The notes beneath the pieces are model-generated. The model saw only the letters and a list, made by a program, of their open reading frames with translations, had not been told where the DNA came from and did no database searches. The translations under genes were made by a program, and so were the position numbers. This document shows positions 37,026 to 46,849 of a stretch of DNA of 64,000 bases, in pieces. Source of the stretch: Alitta virens (taxonomy: Eukaryota > Annelida > Polychaeta > Phyllodocida > Nereididae); NCBI GenBank assembly GCA_932294295.1, contig OW028577.1, forward strand, positions 5,492,001 through 5,556,000, given 5' to 3'. Position 1 is the first letter of the stretch, and the number at the start of each line of letters is the position of its first letter.

Positions 37026-38147
37026 ATGGATGATAAAGAATTGGACGAATATCTGTCAAAAGTGTACTATTCACCAAGATCTCCAGCAAGTTATTATGGA
37101 GCAGACAGACTTTGGGATTATATTAAAACAAGAGAAGATTTACCACCCAATCTCCATTTTGATGGAGTTAAACGATGGCTGAAGGAACAGACCACACACA
37201 CAATTCACAGCAAACCTACAACCCATTTTGCTACTGAAAGGATTATTGTGGAATATCCAGACATGCAGTGGGATTGTGACCTACTACAACTCACAGGGCT
37301 GTCAGAATATAACAATGGTTATAAATATTTGCTTGTATGTATTGATCTATTTTCTAGATATCTATGGGCACAGCCTTTGAAAAGTAAGAGAGCTGCTGAG
37401 GTAGCAAATATGTTTGAGAATGTCATATCACAAGGGAGGAAGTGTGAAATTATTCGCACTGATCAAGGAAAGGAATTTACAGGAACAGCCTTTCAAGAAT
37501 TACTGAAAAAGGAAGGTATTTCACACATGCGTGCATATGGTGTCCATAAAGCCAACTATGCTGAACGTGTCAACAGGACAATTGAAGACAGATTATACAA
37601 ATACTTCTATGAAAAACAGACATTTAAATATATTGATATATTGGATGATATCATATGGTCATATAACCACACCAAACACTCCAGTATAGGTATTGCTCCA
37701 GCAGAAGTCAATAGTGGGAATATAAATGATATTTATCAGCGTGTATATGTCCCTGAACTTAATAAAAGAGCCCAGCATCAACCGCACCATTCATTCAATG
37801 TGGGAGACTTGGTGAGGTTAAGCCATACAAACGGGCCATTTGATCGTGGTTATCAAGAGCATTGGACTGAAGAACTGTTTAAGGTTTATCAAAGTCTTCC
37901 ATCACATCCTCCAAGATACAAAGTTCAGGATCTTGCAGATGAACATATAAAGGGGTCGTTCTATGAGGAGGAACTGCTCAAGGTCAATGTGTCAAATCCC
38001 GAACTCATAGTATACAAAATAGAGAGAGTTCTTTCAACCCGAAGAATTGGGAAAAAACAGTTAAGCCTCATCAAGTGGTACGGTTACAGTGACAAATTTA
38101 ATAGCTACATTCCTACAGAGGATATTCAAGAGTACTTAGGAAAATAA
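37026..38147 (+). CDS. INT: Polinton integrase (retroviral-type DDE, chromodomain)
   Basis: 373 residues. Cuts and joins element ends into host DNA. Residues 1-65 form the helical N-terminal region usual in Polinton integrases (YYSPRSPASYYGADRLW, VKRWLKEQ), without an obvious HHCC zinc finger. The rve catalytic core spans about 72-225 with D85 (WDCDL), D146 (RTDQGKEF) and E180 (NYAERVNR); the last two are 33 residues apart. An SH3-like basic region follows (about 255-320). The C-terminus (about 328-372) is a chromodomain (YKIERVLSTRR, LIKWYGYSDKFNSYIP), expected to steer integration to marked chromatin. Full length and all catalytic residues present. Its stop overlaps the next ATG by one base (TAATG). 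Confidence 0.96.
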   Translation: MDDKELDEYLSKVYYSPRSPASYYGADRLWDYIKTREDLPPNLHFDGVKRWLKEQTTHTIHSKPTTHFATERIIVEYPDMQWDCDLLQLTGLSEYNNGYKYLLVCIDLFSRYLWAQPLKSKRAAEVANMFENVISQGRKCEIIRTDQGKEFTGTAFQELLKKEGISHMRAYGVHKANYAERVNRTIEDRLYKYFYEKQTFKYIDILDDIIWSYNHTKHSSIGIAPAEVNSGNINDIYQRVYVPELNKRAQHQPHHSFNVGDLVRLSHTNGPFDRGYQEHWTEELFKVYQSLPSHPPRYKVQDLADEHIKGSFYEEELLKVNVSNPELIVYKIERVLSTRRIGKKQLSLIKWYGYSDKFNSYIPTEDIQEYLGK

Positions 38148-38572
38148 TGTATCTGTACATCTCCAGTGATCAGAGCGAAAATGTGTTCTCAGGCAATTCT
38201 CCCACGGCATTCAGAATCAAACTCCCACGGCGGATAGATCTGAAGCCCCCAGACATTTGGACCATTGCAATATTGGATATTGACTTACCTCCACTGGCAG
38301 AGAAGTACAAACCTAGATATATCACAGTTAATACCAACGTATGTAAACCCAGTTTTATGAACAGCTCACAGGCACCTATTTTGCAAAGAATGTACTATCA
38401 CCAGTTGCAGCAAAAAGGTTCCTATATCTTTGATCACCCTCGATATATACCTGTCACTGCAGACTCTTTGGATGCATTGAGCATCTACTTATTGGATGAC
38501 AAGGGTGAGGAGCCATCATTTAAAGGTGGACATTCATGTTGTACACTACACATTGATACATCACAACAGTAA
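38147..38572 (+). CDS. mCP: Minor capsid protein (penton-like single jelly roll)
   Basis: 141 residues. The N-terminus (MYLYISSDQSENVFSGNSP) followed by FRIKLPRRIDL and WTIAILDIDLPPL is the pattern of the Polinton/adintovirus minor capsid protein, which forms pentameric vertices. Mostly beta-rich, no membrane segment. It overlaps the integrase stop by 1 bp and the next start by 1 bp (both TAATG), so the three frames are probably on one transcript. It lies upstream of the major capsid gene as expected. Identification is by pattern and position. Confidence 0.75.
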   Translation: MYLYISSDQSENVFSGNSPTAFRIKLPRRIDLKPPDIWTIAILDIDLPPLAEKYKPRYITVNTNVCKPSFMNSSQAPILQRMYYHQLQQKGSYIFDHPRYIPVTADSLDALSIYLLDDKGEEPSFKGGHSCCTLHIDTSQQ

Positions 38573-38994
38573 TGGCAACTACCAGTTATTATGCCACAGA
38601 TGGAGGGTTTGATTATGAAACATTTGCAGACCATTTTCTGAAGCAAGCAGAGGGTGAAAATAAACCACTGCTTGTACACAATATGACTAATATGGCTACT
38701 TTCAGTAAGTCAGACAATGGGGGGCGTGGACGTATTGTTCTTATTAACACAAGGAAAAACAAAGAAAAACTGGCAGAGGGAGGTACTATTGCCAAACTTG
38801 AGGTAATTGACCCTACTGAAGGTGCACGGAGAAGAGCTGTTGCAGAAGTTCATAATAAAGAGCGGGGTAGCACTGCTAACCTTCATTCAAGAGCAAGCAA
38901 GAGGAAGAGGAAGACATCATTAACATCACAGAGGAAGAAAAAAGCTACAGTAAAGCAAGACACTAGTTCTTCAGGTGACATTTTTGACGATTAA
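38572..38994 (+). CDS. Basic virion/core-type protein, unknown
   Basis: 140 residues. An N-terminal part of mixed composition with a FADHFLKQAE helix is followed by a Lys/Arg-rich tail (about 95-130, including SKRKRK and SQRKKKA) and an acidic end (DIFDD). The basic tail suggests DNA condensation or nuclear import, like adenovirus core or pVI-type proteins, but no family match is claimed. It lies between the two capsid genes, starts on a 1-bp overlap with the minor capsid gene and ends 24 bp before the major capsid ATG, so a structural role is likely. Confidence 0.6.
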   Translation: MATTSYYATDGGFDYETFADHFLKQAEGENKPLLVHNMTNMATFSKSDNGGRGRIVLINTRKNKEKLAEGGTIAKLEVIDPTEGARRRAVAEVHNKERGSTANLHSRASKRKRKTSLTSQRKKKATVKQDTSSSGDIFDD

Positions 38995-39018
38995 TTTGGT
39001 TGGAAGAATATCAGAAGA

Positions 39019-40428
39019 ATGAGCGAAACACTTCTGGCAGATGCCTATGTAGGGTATCCTGAGGAACTTGCTATTTTTGAAAAGCCTATTCAGAATGTGG
39101 GTGTTAAGAGATGTCACTGCACTACTTACTACCCTGTAAATGATTTTTCCAATCAAGGTGTTATACAATTTTCTGTGCAAAATAATTCCTCATCATATAT
39201 AGATTTAAAGAAAACTCTGCTTAATATAACATGCAAGATTGTTGCACGCAATGGTGATATGGTAAAAACCCCTGCAAGACCAGCAACAAAGCCTGCTACT
39301 GAAACCACTGATGAGTCTGCTGCAGAGGCTACAGCCGTTGCTGCTGAACAAGGTGTTAAAAGAGGCATTGTGGGAGTGGTGAACAATTTCATGCACAGTA
39401 TGTTCAGTCGCGTGGACGTCGCACTGCAAAATAAAGTGCTCACTCATGCTGACCAGGCATATCCTTATTTAGCATACATTAAGGCTTTGCTGTATACCCC
39501 AAAAGAACAACAGGAATCATCACTACAGACACAGATGTATTTTAAAGACACACCCCCTAATCTGCATGACAATAATTGGTTTTTTGGAGACAATGCAGCC
39601 TTGAAAACCAGAAGCAAGTTTTTTGACAATTCCAAGGAAGTTGATATGAGTGGTCATCTATATAGTGATGTCCTTGACATCAACAGGTTTATCCCTTATG
39701 GCATACCTCTAAATGTAACATTGTATCCTAGTTCACCAGAGTTTTGTCTGATGTCACCAGACGCTGGTACAGCTCAATACAAGGTGGTCATAACCAAAGC
39801 ATCATTAAGTGTTTGTATGGTTGATGTAAATCCTGTAATATTGACCTCACATGCTGCTACTTTACAAAAAAAACCTGCGGTATTTCCATACACTAAAACA
39901 GAGGTTAAAAAATTTACTTTAGCACGTGGTGTATTTAGTGGAGAAGTAAATGACCCTTTTTCTGGTGCAGTGCCCCATGAAATGGTGTGTGCTCTTGTAT
40001 CAGATTCTGCCAATCATGGTCAGATAAAAGAGAATCCTTTTCTCTTTGAACACAATCACCTCAATTTCATTCAAGTTACTGTTGATGGGCAAGATATGAC
40101 ACAGGCCCCAATTCAACCTCGTTATGGTGATGAACCTGAAGATGGTCTGTATATTGATGCCTATGGTTCCCTGTGTGGTATTAATGGTATAGATGAGAGT
40201 GCACCCATATCACGCAAAGAATTCCCTGAAGGTTTCTGTTTCTATAGATTTGTCTCTGAAGCTATTCCTAGCGGTAATGATGATGTCATACCATTAAAAC
40301 GTCGAGGAAATATGAGAGTGTCTGTAAAATTTGAAAAGAAGCTTACACAACCAACAACATTAATTATATTTGCAAAATTTCCTGCCGCTCTCAAAATTGA
40401 CAAAAACAGGGCAGTACATGAAGTTTAA
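39019..40428 (+). CDS. MCP: Major capsid protein (double jelly roll)
   Basis: 469 residues, within the family range. The N-terminal region has the hallmark Polinton sequence (PVNDFSNQGVIQFSV, then SYIDLKKTLLNI) at about residues 39-71, leading into the first jelly roll; the FMHSMFSRVDVALQNKVL segment at about 125-142 is also typical. Between them is an Ala/Thr/Glu-rich low-complexity insert (about 85-115). The second jelly roll occupies the C-terminal half (about 260-460) and the end is basic. It would form hexon-like trimers of an icosahedral shell. No frameshifts or internal stops, so the particle gene appears intact. The packaging ATPase starts 65 bp downstream. Confidence 0.93.
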   Translation: MSETLLADAYVGYPEELAIFEKPIQNVGVKRCHCTTYYPVNDFSNQGVIQFSVQNNSSSYIDLKKTLLNITCKIVARNGDMVKTPARPATKPATETTDESAAEATAVAAEQGVKRGIVGVVNNFMHSMFSRVDVALQNKVLTHADQAYPYLAYIKALLYTPKEQQESSLQTQMYFKDTPPNLHDNNWFFGDNAALKTRSKFFDNSKEVDMSGHLYSDVLDINRFIPYGIPLNVTLYPSSPEFCLMSPDAGTAQYKVVITKASLSVCMVDVNPVILTSHAATLQKKPAVFPYTKTEVKKFTLARGVFSGEVNDPFSGAVPHEMVCALVSDSANHGQIKENPFLFEHNHLNFIQVTVDGQDMTQAPIQPRYGDEPEDGLYIDAYGSLCGINGIDESAPISRKEFPEGFCFYRFVSEAIPSGNDDVIPLKRRGNMRVSVKFEKKLTQPTTLIIFAKFPAALKIDKNRAVHEV

Positions 40429-40493
40429 GTAGTCGTTATTGTGACACTGTGGAGACAAGTTCAGAGCAAGTAAGGTCTTCATAACTTAACACT

Positions 40494-41174
40494 ATGGAAG
40501 CATATACACAATGTGGTATGCCCTTTGATTTACCTAAAACACTATTGGTCATTGGAGCGTCCCAGTCTGGAAAAACGTTTTTCATTCAGCAGTTATTACT
40601 GCAGAATAAGCAGATGTTTACACCAGCACCAAGTAAAATTATTTACTGCTATACATCATGGCAAGAAAAATATGATGTCTTGGAGAAGGCATTGGGTGAA
40701 ATGATTCAATTTAGAACAGATATTCCCAGCAGTGAAGAACTGACAGCAATTTGGCAAGAAACTCATAAGGAAACACTTTTGATTCTTGATGATAAAATGA
40801 GTTGTCTTAATGACAGTCTATCGGGACATTCAGTAGTAGACATAGTATGCGTACTGTGTCACCATTGCCATGTGTCATGCATTATAACACTTCAAAATCT
40901 TTTTCATGCTAGTAAGACAGTGCGAGAGATAAGTCTTAATTCACAATATATATGTCTGTTTAGGAATAATAGAAGTGCAAGACAGGTACACACCCTAGGT
41001 AGCCAAGCCTTTCCTGGTCAAACGCAATATTTTATGGGTAGTTATGACCTAGCAACTGCCAAGAATTATGGTTACATGATTGTAGATTTATCATCAAATA
41101 TTGACGCTAGACTGAGATTGAGAAGTGCCGTATTTCCAGGCGAAGAAACGATCGTATATCTCCCAAAGAAATGA
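40494..41174 (+). CDS. ATP: Genome-packaging ATPase (FtsK/HerA type)
   Basis: 226 residues. Drives DNA into the capsid. Walker A is at residues 21-28 (GASQSGKT), Walker B at about 95-100 (LLILDD), followed by a conserved ITLQNLF segment at about 131-137 in the sensor position, as in A32/Polinton ATPases. Length is typical. It sits directly after the major capsid gene and its stop overlaps the next ATG in an ATGA arrangement. Confidence 0.94.
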   Translation: MEAYTQCGMPFDLPKTLLVIGASQSGKTFFIQQLLLQNKQMFTPAPSKIIYCYTSWQEKYDVLEKALGEMIQFRTDIPSSEELTAIWQETHKETLLILDDKMSCLNDSLSGHSVVDIVCVLCHHCHVSCIITLQNLFHASKTVREISLNSQYICLFRNNRSARQVHTLGSQAFPGQTQYFMGSYDLATAKNYGYMIVDLSSNIDARLRLRSAVFPGEETIVYLPKK

Positions 41175-41491
41175 ACACCATCAAGGAGAATATTATATTT
41201 CTGCAAGCTGTGGGCAGTCTACCTGAACCTCAAGTTAAAGAACTATTGGCAACTGCTGATAAGGGACAGTTGATTGCTATAGCTGAGGTATTTAAAAATG
41301 TTCTTGGGAGGGTAATCAGGCTCCCAATGGAGTATAAAGACAAGCTTACTAAGGACAGAGACATCATTCGGTCCATCGCGGACAACAAAGTCTCACATAA
41401 GGAGCGACTGGAAACTCTTGTCAATTCATCTTACATAGTGTCTTTGCTCATAAAAGCTGTACTCAAAAGACTTCTCACTTTAGCAAAATAA
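41171..41491 (+). CDS. Small helical Polinton protein, unknown
   Basis: 106 residues, starting inside the ATPase stop (ATGA overlap). Predicted mostly helical: LPEPQVKELLATADKGQLIA, then FKNVLGRVIRLPMEYKDKL, a basic DRDIIRSIADNKVSHKERLE segment and a hydrophobic C-terminal helix (SYIVSLLIKAVLKRLLTL). From recollection, this order (a repeat-like LLxxADxxQLxAI block, then xLADKKVSxKxxK, then a hydrophobic end) recurs in small ORFs of animal Polintons. The amphipathic end could touch membrane or capsid, as adenovirus pVI does. Exact function unknown. Confidence 0.6.
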   Translation: MNTIKENIIFLQAVGSLPEPQVKELLATADKGQLIAIAEVFKNVLGRVIRLPMEYKDKLTKDRDIIRSIADNKVSHKERLETLVNSSYIVSLLIKAVLKRLLTLAK

Positions 41492-41493
41492 CA

Positions 41494-41889
41494 ATGGCTG
41501 AGGAACATATAGTGATACCTCGTGAGCGCTACAATAGACTCATGCAACAGGTGAACAAGAAAAACGCTGGAGATGTAAATATAGAAAACACACATCACAG
41601 CACTGCAGTAACAAAACACAGTGAGGAACCGGTTGAAAAAGAAACGTCTGATGTAGAGAACCCCCAACTTAGGACAAGAACTGATGTTACAATGGATAAA
41701 ACTGAGGAAAATACTAATGTACAACCGCCAGGAATAACTCCAGAAGAATTCCAACGTCTACTCAAGAAAAGACCAAAAAAGCAATTTGAAGAACATAAAA
41801 AGAAAGGTGTGAAAAAACGAACAGTGAAAGCTGTAAAAAAAACTAAAATGAATGATTCTGGTAAAAACGAAAAGTTAATAAAATTGTAA
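41494..41889 (+). CDS. Small basic virion-type protein, unknown
   Basis: 131 residues, starting 2 bp after the preceding stop. N-terminus HIVIPRERYNRLMQQ, a Thr/Glu/Asn-rich acidic linker (about 30-75), then PPGITPEEFQRLLKKRPKK (about 78-96) and a very Lys-rich C-terminus with a likely nuclear signal. The acidic-linker plus basic-tail layout and position at the end of the late block suggest a core or scaffold protein. AATAAA follows within 10 bp of the stop (41894), a plausible polyadenylation signal for the whole block. Confidence 0.55.
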   Translation: MAEEHIVIPRERYNRLMQQVNKKNAGDVNIENTHHSTAVTKHSEEPVEKETSDVENPQLRTRTDVTMDKTEENTNVQPPGITPEEFQRLLKKRPKKQFEEHKKKGVKKRTVKAVKKTKMNDSGKNEKLIKL

Positions 41890-42500
41890 GAAGAATAAAA
41901 CAAAAGTGGTTGAAATTTGAGTAACTATATGTGATGTAAGATGAAGTATTATTCTTCATTATTATTATTACAAAATACATATATATATATATATATAATA
42001 CTGTTAAGTTATTATTATTGACTCTGTAGTAATTATATGTACATCATGATCAGATAATGAATAAATGCTTTGCAAACGTCTGGCTAAGTTTTGTTTATTA
42101 TTTAAAACATCAGTCAAAGTGCTGACATTTGTATTCGATATATCTGAATAGAATTTATTTGAAATAGAACAATTGACCTTCTACATGTACAAATTCACTG
42201 CACATTAGTGTTTTGTTGAGATAAATACATGCAACAATGACTATACATTAGTGTTTGTTGAGATAAGCAAGGATATGTTACAGTCTTGACCCCTGTAATT
42301 TAAAAGAAGTGACCCCACAAAATAAAAAGAAATGGTAATGTAAGTCGTAGTTTGGGGTACTGCGTATAATTATTAACATTTCGATTACATGAATTGAGGA
42401 CGTGTTCTTTCTCTTACACCCTATTGGGCTACAGACACTGTGAAGGTGGCTCCCTCTAGGGAGCGTACATGTTCATTGGTTAATAAAGATGTATCTAACA
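41890..42500. other. Spacer after the capsid block
   Basis: Contains AATAAA signals (41894, 42060), a (TA)n tract at about 41978-41998 and a short direct duplication (ATTAGTGTTTNGTTGAGATAA at about 42206 and 42248). No gene seen. Confidence 0.6.
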
Positions 42501-42508
42501 TATATAAG
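42501..42508 (+). promoter_or_regulatory. TATA box of the tandem-PC4 gene
   Basis: TATATAAG lies 110 bp upstream of the ATG at 42618, with an ATTGGTT (inverted CCAAT box) at about 42475. This is the clearest core promoter in the element and suggests this gene is transcribed separately from the capsid block. Confidence 0.5.
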
Positions 42509-42617
42509 GGTGTGCGGTCTTTACTCTGCCTCTATTACTTCAACTGTAGTTTGAACTTTCGTTTTTAGATTACTACTATTATTACTAGTAGTAATTATTC
42601 ATTTTTAAAAGTGAAAG

Positions 42618-43864
42618 ATGACCAAGATATATTACAGTACCAGTGGTACAAGAGTTAGAGGCAAGTTCCTCTGGTTCAGAGAGTTGGGACACCGCAAATT
42701 CATGGTCCTACAACGGTATCAAGGCCGTGTGAAGTTGCACATCAGAAATTATGTGTTGGAAGAAGAAGAGTTCATCCTCATCCCATCAAAAAGGGGGGTT
42801 GCTATGGACAAACAGCAGACTCGGGACTTCATGGCGTCCATAGGAGATTTGCTCAAAGTGATCAAAAAAGTAAGTATGAGTTCTTATTAATTAAAGTATA
42901 TGAAGTGATATGTAACATTATATTAAGTACATTTGGTCATTTAATGCTAACCAGCGAAGAATCAAACTCTTTCATCTGATCATGATTGTAGAATATACCT
43001 GTATATGCCTATAAATGTACATTGAACTCTTTATGTCAAATTACCCATTATGACCAAACCAGTAATGTCAAATTGGGCCATTAATTCGACCCTAGTATAT
43101 ATAAAACTGAACATGCATTGTTATGGTCATTATAGGGTAAAGCAGATGAAAGCGATGAAGAGCTGTCTAATGACGATGCCGAAGATACTGGTGACGATGA
43201 CGAAACACCTGTGGACGATGACATGCCAGTTGATGACTCATCCAATGATGCCAAAAAAGCCTTCATTCCTGCAGAGCTTAATGTTCATATTGGAAAAAAT
43301 CTCTTCGCTGTTGCAAAGAAGGAATATGGTTGCGTAGACATACGCCATTACTTCTTCACAAACAGTTCCTTGAAGTCATTGCACCCTACAAGAAAGGGCG
43401 TCAATTTGAGTAGCTATGAATTCGCTACACTAATCAAGGAACTTCCAGCGCTAGAAGTAAAATGGGCTGGTCTGAAAGTTCTTACAGAATGCTCATTAAC
43501 ACATGCATGTAGCATACAGCAGATGAAATGCGCTCATTGCACGCCGTCTCCCGCAAATAATGAAACAGATGGGGCTACGAAAGTGGCTCATGCAGATGAT
43601 CTTGAGGCAAAAGATCAACAGAAGCACCCAAAAGCATCGGGAAGTCCTGACAAAAGGAGGCGCATGTCACCTGTAATTATTAACGATGCTAATGATGGCA
43701 GCTCCACAGAGGAGAATGCAAACTCGCCTATTTTGATTGCCTCTGATGCGGGTGGTTTGTTTGACATGCCTAACATCTCCGGGGGTACACCCAAAAAAAG
43801 CAAAATCACTCTATCTAAAAAGGAGACCCCCAAAATACGTAAACTAACACGCGCAATCATGTGA
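42618..43864 (+). CDS. Spliced protein with tandem PC4-like ssDNA-binding domains
   Basis: Two exons, 42618-42869 and 43136-43864, about 326 residues. The donor is AAA|GTAAGTATG and the acceptor CATTATAG, phase 0. Exon 1 is a PC4-like domain (residues about 10-84: RKFMVLQRYQGRVKLHIRNY, then PSKRGVAMDKQQ). Exon 2 opens with an Asp/Glu-rich stretch (about 87-125) and a second PC4-like domain (about 128-192: NVHIGKNLFAV, CVDIRHYFF, PTRKGVNLSSYEF). The tail is polar and basic with a likely nuclear signal (PDKRRR). PC4/Sub1 proteins bind single-stranded and melted duplex DNA and act as transcription cofactors. In an element copied by strand displacement, a single-strand binding or transcription role fits well. 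No sequence identity is computed here. Confidence 0.78.
42870..43135 (+). other. Intron of the tandem-PC4 gene
   Basis: 266-bp GT-AG intron (GTAAGTAT ... GGTCATTATAG) lying between the two PC4-like domains. The upstream frame stops 21 bp into it; both flanking frames join in phase 0. Confidence 0.8.
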
Positions 43865-44289
43865 TTTGTCTATGTGTGTTGGTATGCATGTAATTAGATA
43901 ATATCAAGTTTATTGTTTAACGTTAATTATGAACCACTAAAATCATCAGTGTATAGTTAATTATTATTATGTGAACCAAGTGTATAGTTTACGATTATGT
44001 TATGTAACATTAAATGTGTAATGTGATGAATTGTAACAGTTAATATATTAATATTAGTAATTTGATGAATACAATGAACTTGTTACCAATATTATTATAT
44101 ATCATACTTATAAATCAGGGTGAACTGTATCAAGCATCCAACAATGTAGTGCCTGTTATAATTGTAGACTGCTTTGAACAGTTATATATGTTTGCTTCAG
44201 TAATAAACAATTACCAAGTTCAGAAAAGCGCTGGTGAATTGACAATTCGGTGTTGTTGTTATTGTAGTTTTTAATACAGAATATTATTT

Positions 44290-44327
<38 letters not shown>
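43865..44327. other. AT-rich spacer ending in a (TA)n tract
   Basis: Non-coding stretch after the tandem-PC4 gene, ending in a (TA)n run at about 44292-44327 that abuts the 103-bp satellite. A 70-codon frame at 44062-44274 has a hydrophobic start but no other support. Confidence 0.6.
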
Positions 44328-44331
<4 letters not shown>

Positions 44332-46420
44332 ATTACTTTTCATTACTTCTACCACCAACTTGGTCATACTTTTGTTGTCATACCTAAAGTCATCTGAGAG
44401 TCCTACTTACACATGATATAATATCTCTATGTGTATTACTCTTCATTACTTCTACCACCAACTTGGTCATAATTTTGTTGTCATACCTAAAGTCATCTGA
44501 GAGTCCTACTTACACATGATATAATATCTCTATGTGTATTACTCTTCATTACTTCTACCACCAACTTGGTCATACTTTTGTTGTCATACCTAAAGTCATC
44601 TGAGAGTCCTACTTACACATGATATAATATCTCTATGTGTATTACTCTTCATTACTTCTACCACCAACTTGGTCATAATTTTGTTGTCATACCTAAAGTC
44701 ATCTGAGAGTCCTACTTACACATGATATAATATCTCTATGTGTATTACTCTTCATTACTTCTACCACCAACTTGGTCATAATTTTTTTGTCATACCTAAA
44801 GTCATCTGAGAGTCCTACTTACACATGATATAATATCTCTATGTGTATTACTCTTCATTACTTCTACCACCAACTTGGTCATAATTTTGTTGTCATACCT
44901 AAAGTCATCTGAGAGTCCTACTTACACATGATATAATATCTCTATGTGTATTACTCTTCATTACTTCTACCACCAACTTGGTCATAATTTTGTTGTCATA
45001 CCTAAAGTCATCTGAGAGTCCTACTTACACATGATATAATATCTCTATGTGTATTACTCTTCATTACTTCTACCACCAACTTGGTCATAATTTTTTTGTC
45101 ATACCTAAAGTCATCTGAGAGTCCTACTTACACATGATATAATATCTCTATGTGTATTACTCTTCATTACTTCTACCACCAACTTGGTCATAATTTTGTT
45201 GTCATACCTAAAGTCATCTGAGAGTCCTACTTACACATGATATAATATCTCTATGTGTATTACTCTTCATTACTTCTACCACCAACTTGGTCATAATTTT
45301 TTTGTCATACCTAAAGTCATCTGAGAGTCCTACTTACACATGATATAATATCTCTATGTGTATTACTCTTCATTACTTCTACCACCAACTTGGTCATAAT
45401 TTTGTTGTCATACCTAAAGTCATCTGAGAGTCCTACTTACACATGATATAATATCTCTATGTGTATTACTCTTCATTACTTCTACCACCAACTTGGTCAT
45501 ACTTTTGTTGTCATACCTAAAGTCATCTGAGAGTCCTACTTACACATGATATAATATCTCTATGTGTATTACTCTTCATTACTTCTACCACCAACTTGGT
45601 CATAATTTTGTTGTCATACCTAAAGTCATCTGAGAGTCCTACTTACACATGATATAATATCTCTATGTGTATTACTCTTCATTACTTCTACCACCAACTT
45701 GGTCATAATTTTTTTGTCATACCTAAAGTCATCTGAGAGTCCTACTTACACATGATATAATATCTCTATGTGTATTACTCTTCATTACTTCTACCACCAA
45801 CTTGGTCATAATTTTTTTGTCATACCTAAAGTCATCTGAGAGTCCTACTTACACATGATATAATATCTCTATGTGTATTACTCTTCATTACTTCTACCAC
45901 CAACTTGGTCATAATTTTTTTGTCATACCTAAAGTCATCTGAGAGTCCTACTTACACATGATATAATATCTCTATGTGTATTACTCTTCATTACTTCTAC
46001 CACCAACTTGGTCATAATTTTGTTGTCATACCTAAAGGCATCTGAGAGTCCTACTTACACATGATATAATATCTCTATGTGTATTACTCTTCATTACTTC
46101 TACCACCAACTTGGTCATAATTTTGTTGTCATACCTAAAGTCATCTGAGAGTCCTACTTACACATGATATAATATCTCTATGTGTATTACTCTTCATTAC
46201 TTCTACCACCAACTTGGTCATAATTTTGTTGTCATACCTAAAGTCATCTGAGAGTCCTACTTACACATGATATAATATCTCTATGTGTATTACTCTTCAT
46301 TACTTCTACCACCAACTTGGTCATAATTTTTTTGTCATACCTAAAGTCATCTGAGAGTCCTACTTACACATGATATAATATCTCTATGTGTATTACTCTT
46401 CATTACTTCTACTACCAACT
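44328..46420. repeat. 103-bp tandem satellite, 20 units
   Basis: A 103-bp unit starting GTGTATTACT repeats 20 times (44328-46387), with a partial 21st copy. Units differ mainly at one site (CATAATTTTGTTG, CATAATTTTTTTG or CATACTTTTGTTG), so the array is highly homogenised. It sits between the capsid/PC4 half and the membrane-protein/polymerase half of the Polinton and interrupts no recognisable gene. No long open frame runs through it. Confidence 0.97.
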
Positions 46421-46423
46421 TGG

Positions 46424-46575
46424 TTATAATTATTGTTATCATTCCTTATAGTCATGCGCAGTTGAGTCATGCATAATATAATTAGTGTCATTCAATCTAC
46501 TATAATTATTGTTATCATTCCTAAAAGTCATGTGCAGTTGAGTCATGTATAATATAATTAGTGTCATTCAATCTA
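46424..46575. repeat. Two copies of a 75-bp repeat beside the satellite
   Basis: Segments starting TATAATTATTGTTATCATT at about 46425 and 46500 are tandem copies with few differences. They share short pieces with the 103-bp unit (TCATNCC, GTCATG) and may be its diverged edge. Confidence 0.7.
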
Positions 46576-46849
46576 CTAAAGGTTACGTAACATAATATAA
46601 TTTGTTATCATTCAGTCTAAATGATTACATGTAATTCAAGTGGTTATTAGTCATAATAAACAATGTTTACACATGTGCATGAAAATGTTGTGTGTTAGCA
46701 ATATAAAGTAAAGAATATTTACAATGACAATATATTGGTCTTATGTAACAAACCACTTAGGTGTTTAAAATAGATAATTAGGTAACACATATTTCTATTA
46801 AGATTGAATTAAATAACACAAAAGTGTCATTTGGATACATAAAGTATAC

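Noticed and set aside
44062..44274. 70-codon frame with a hydrophobic start after the tandem-PC4 gene
   Set aside because: No family, no context, and the end is Cys-rich only by chance; AT-rich DNA gives such frames easily.
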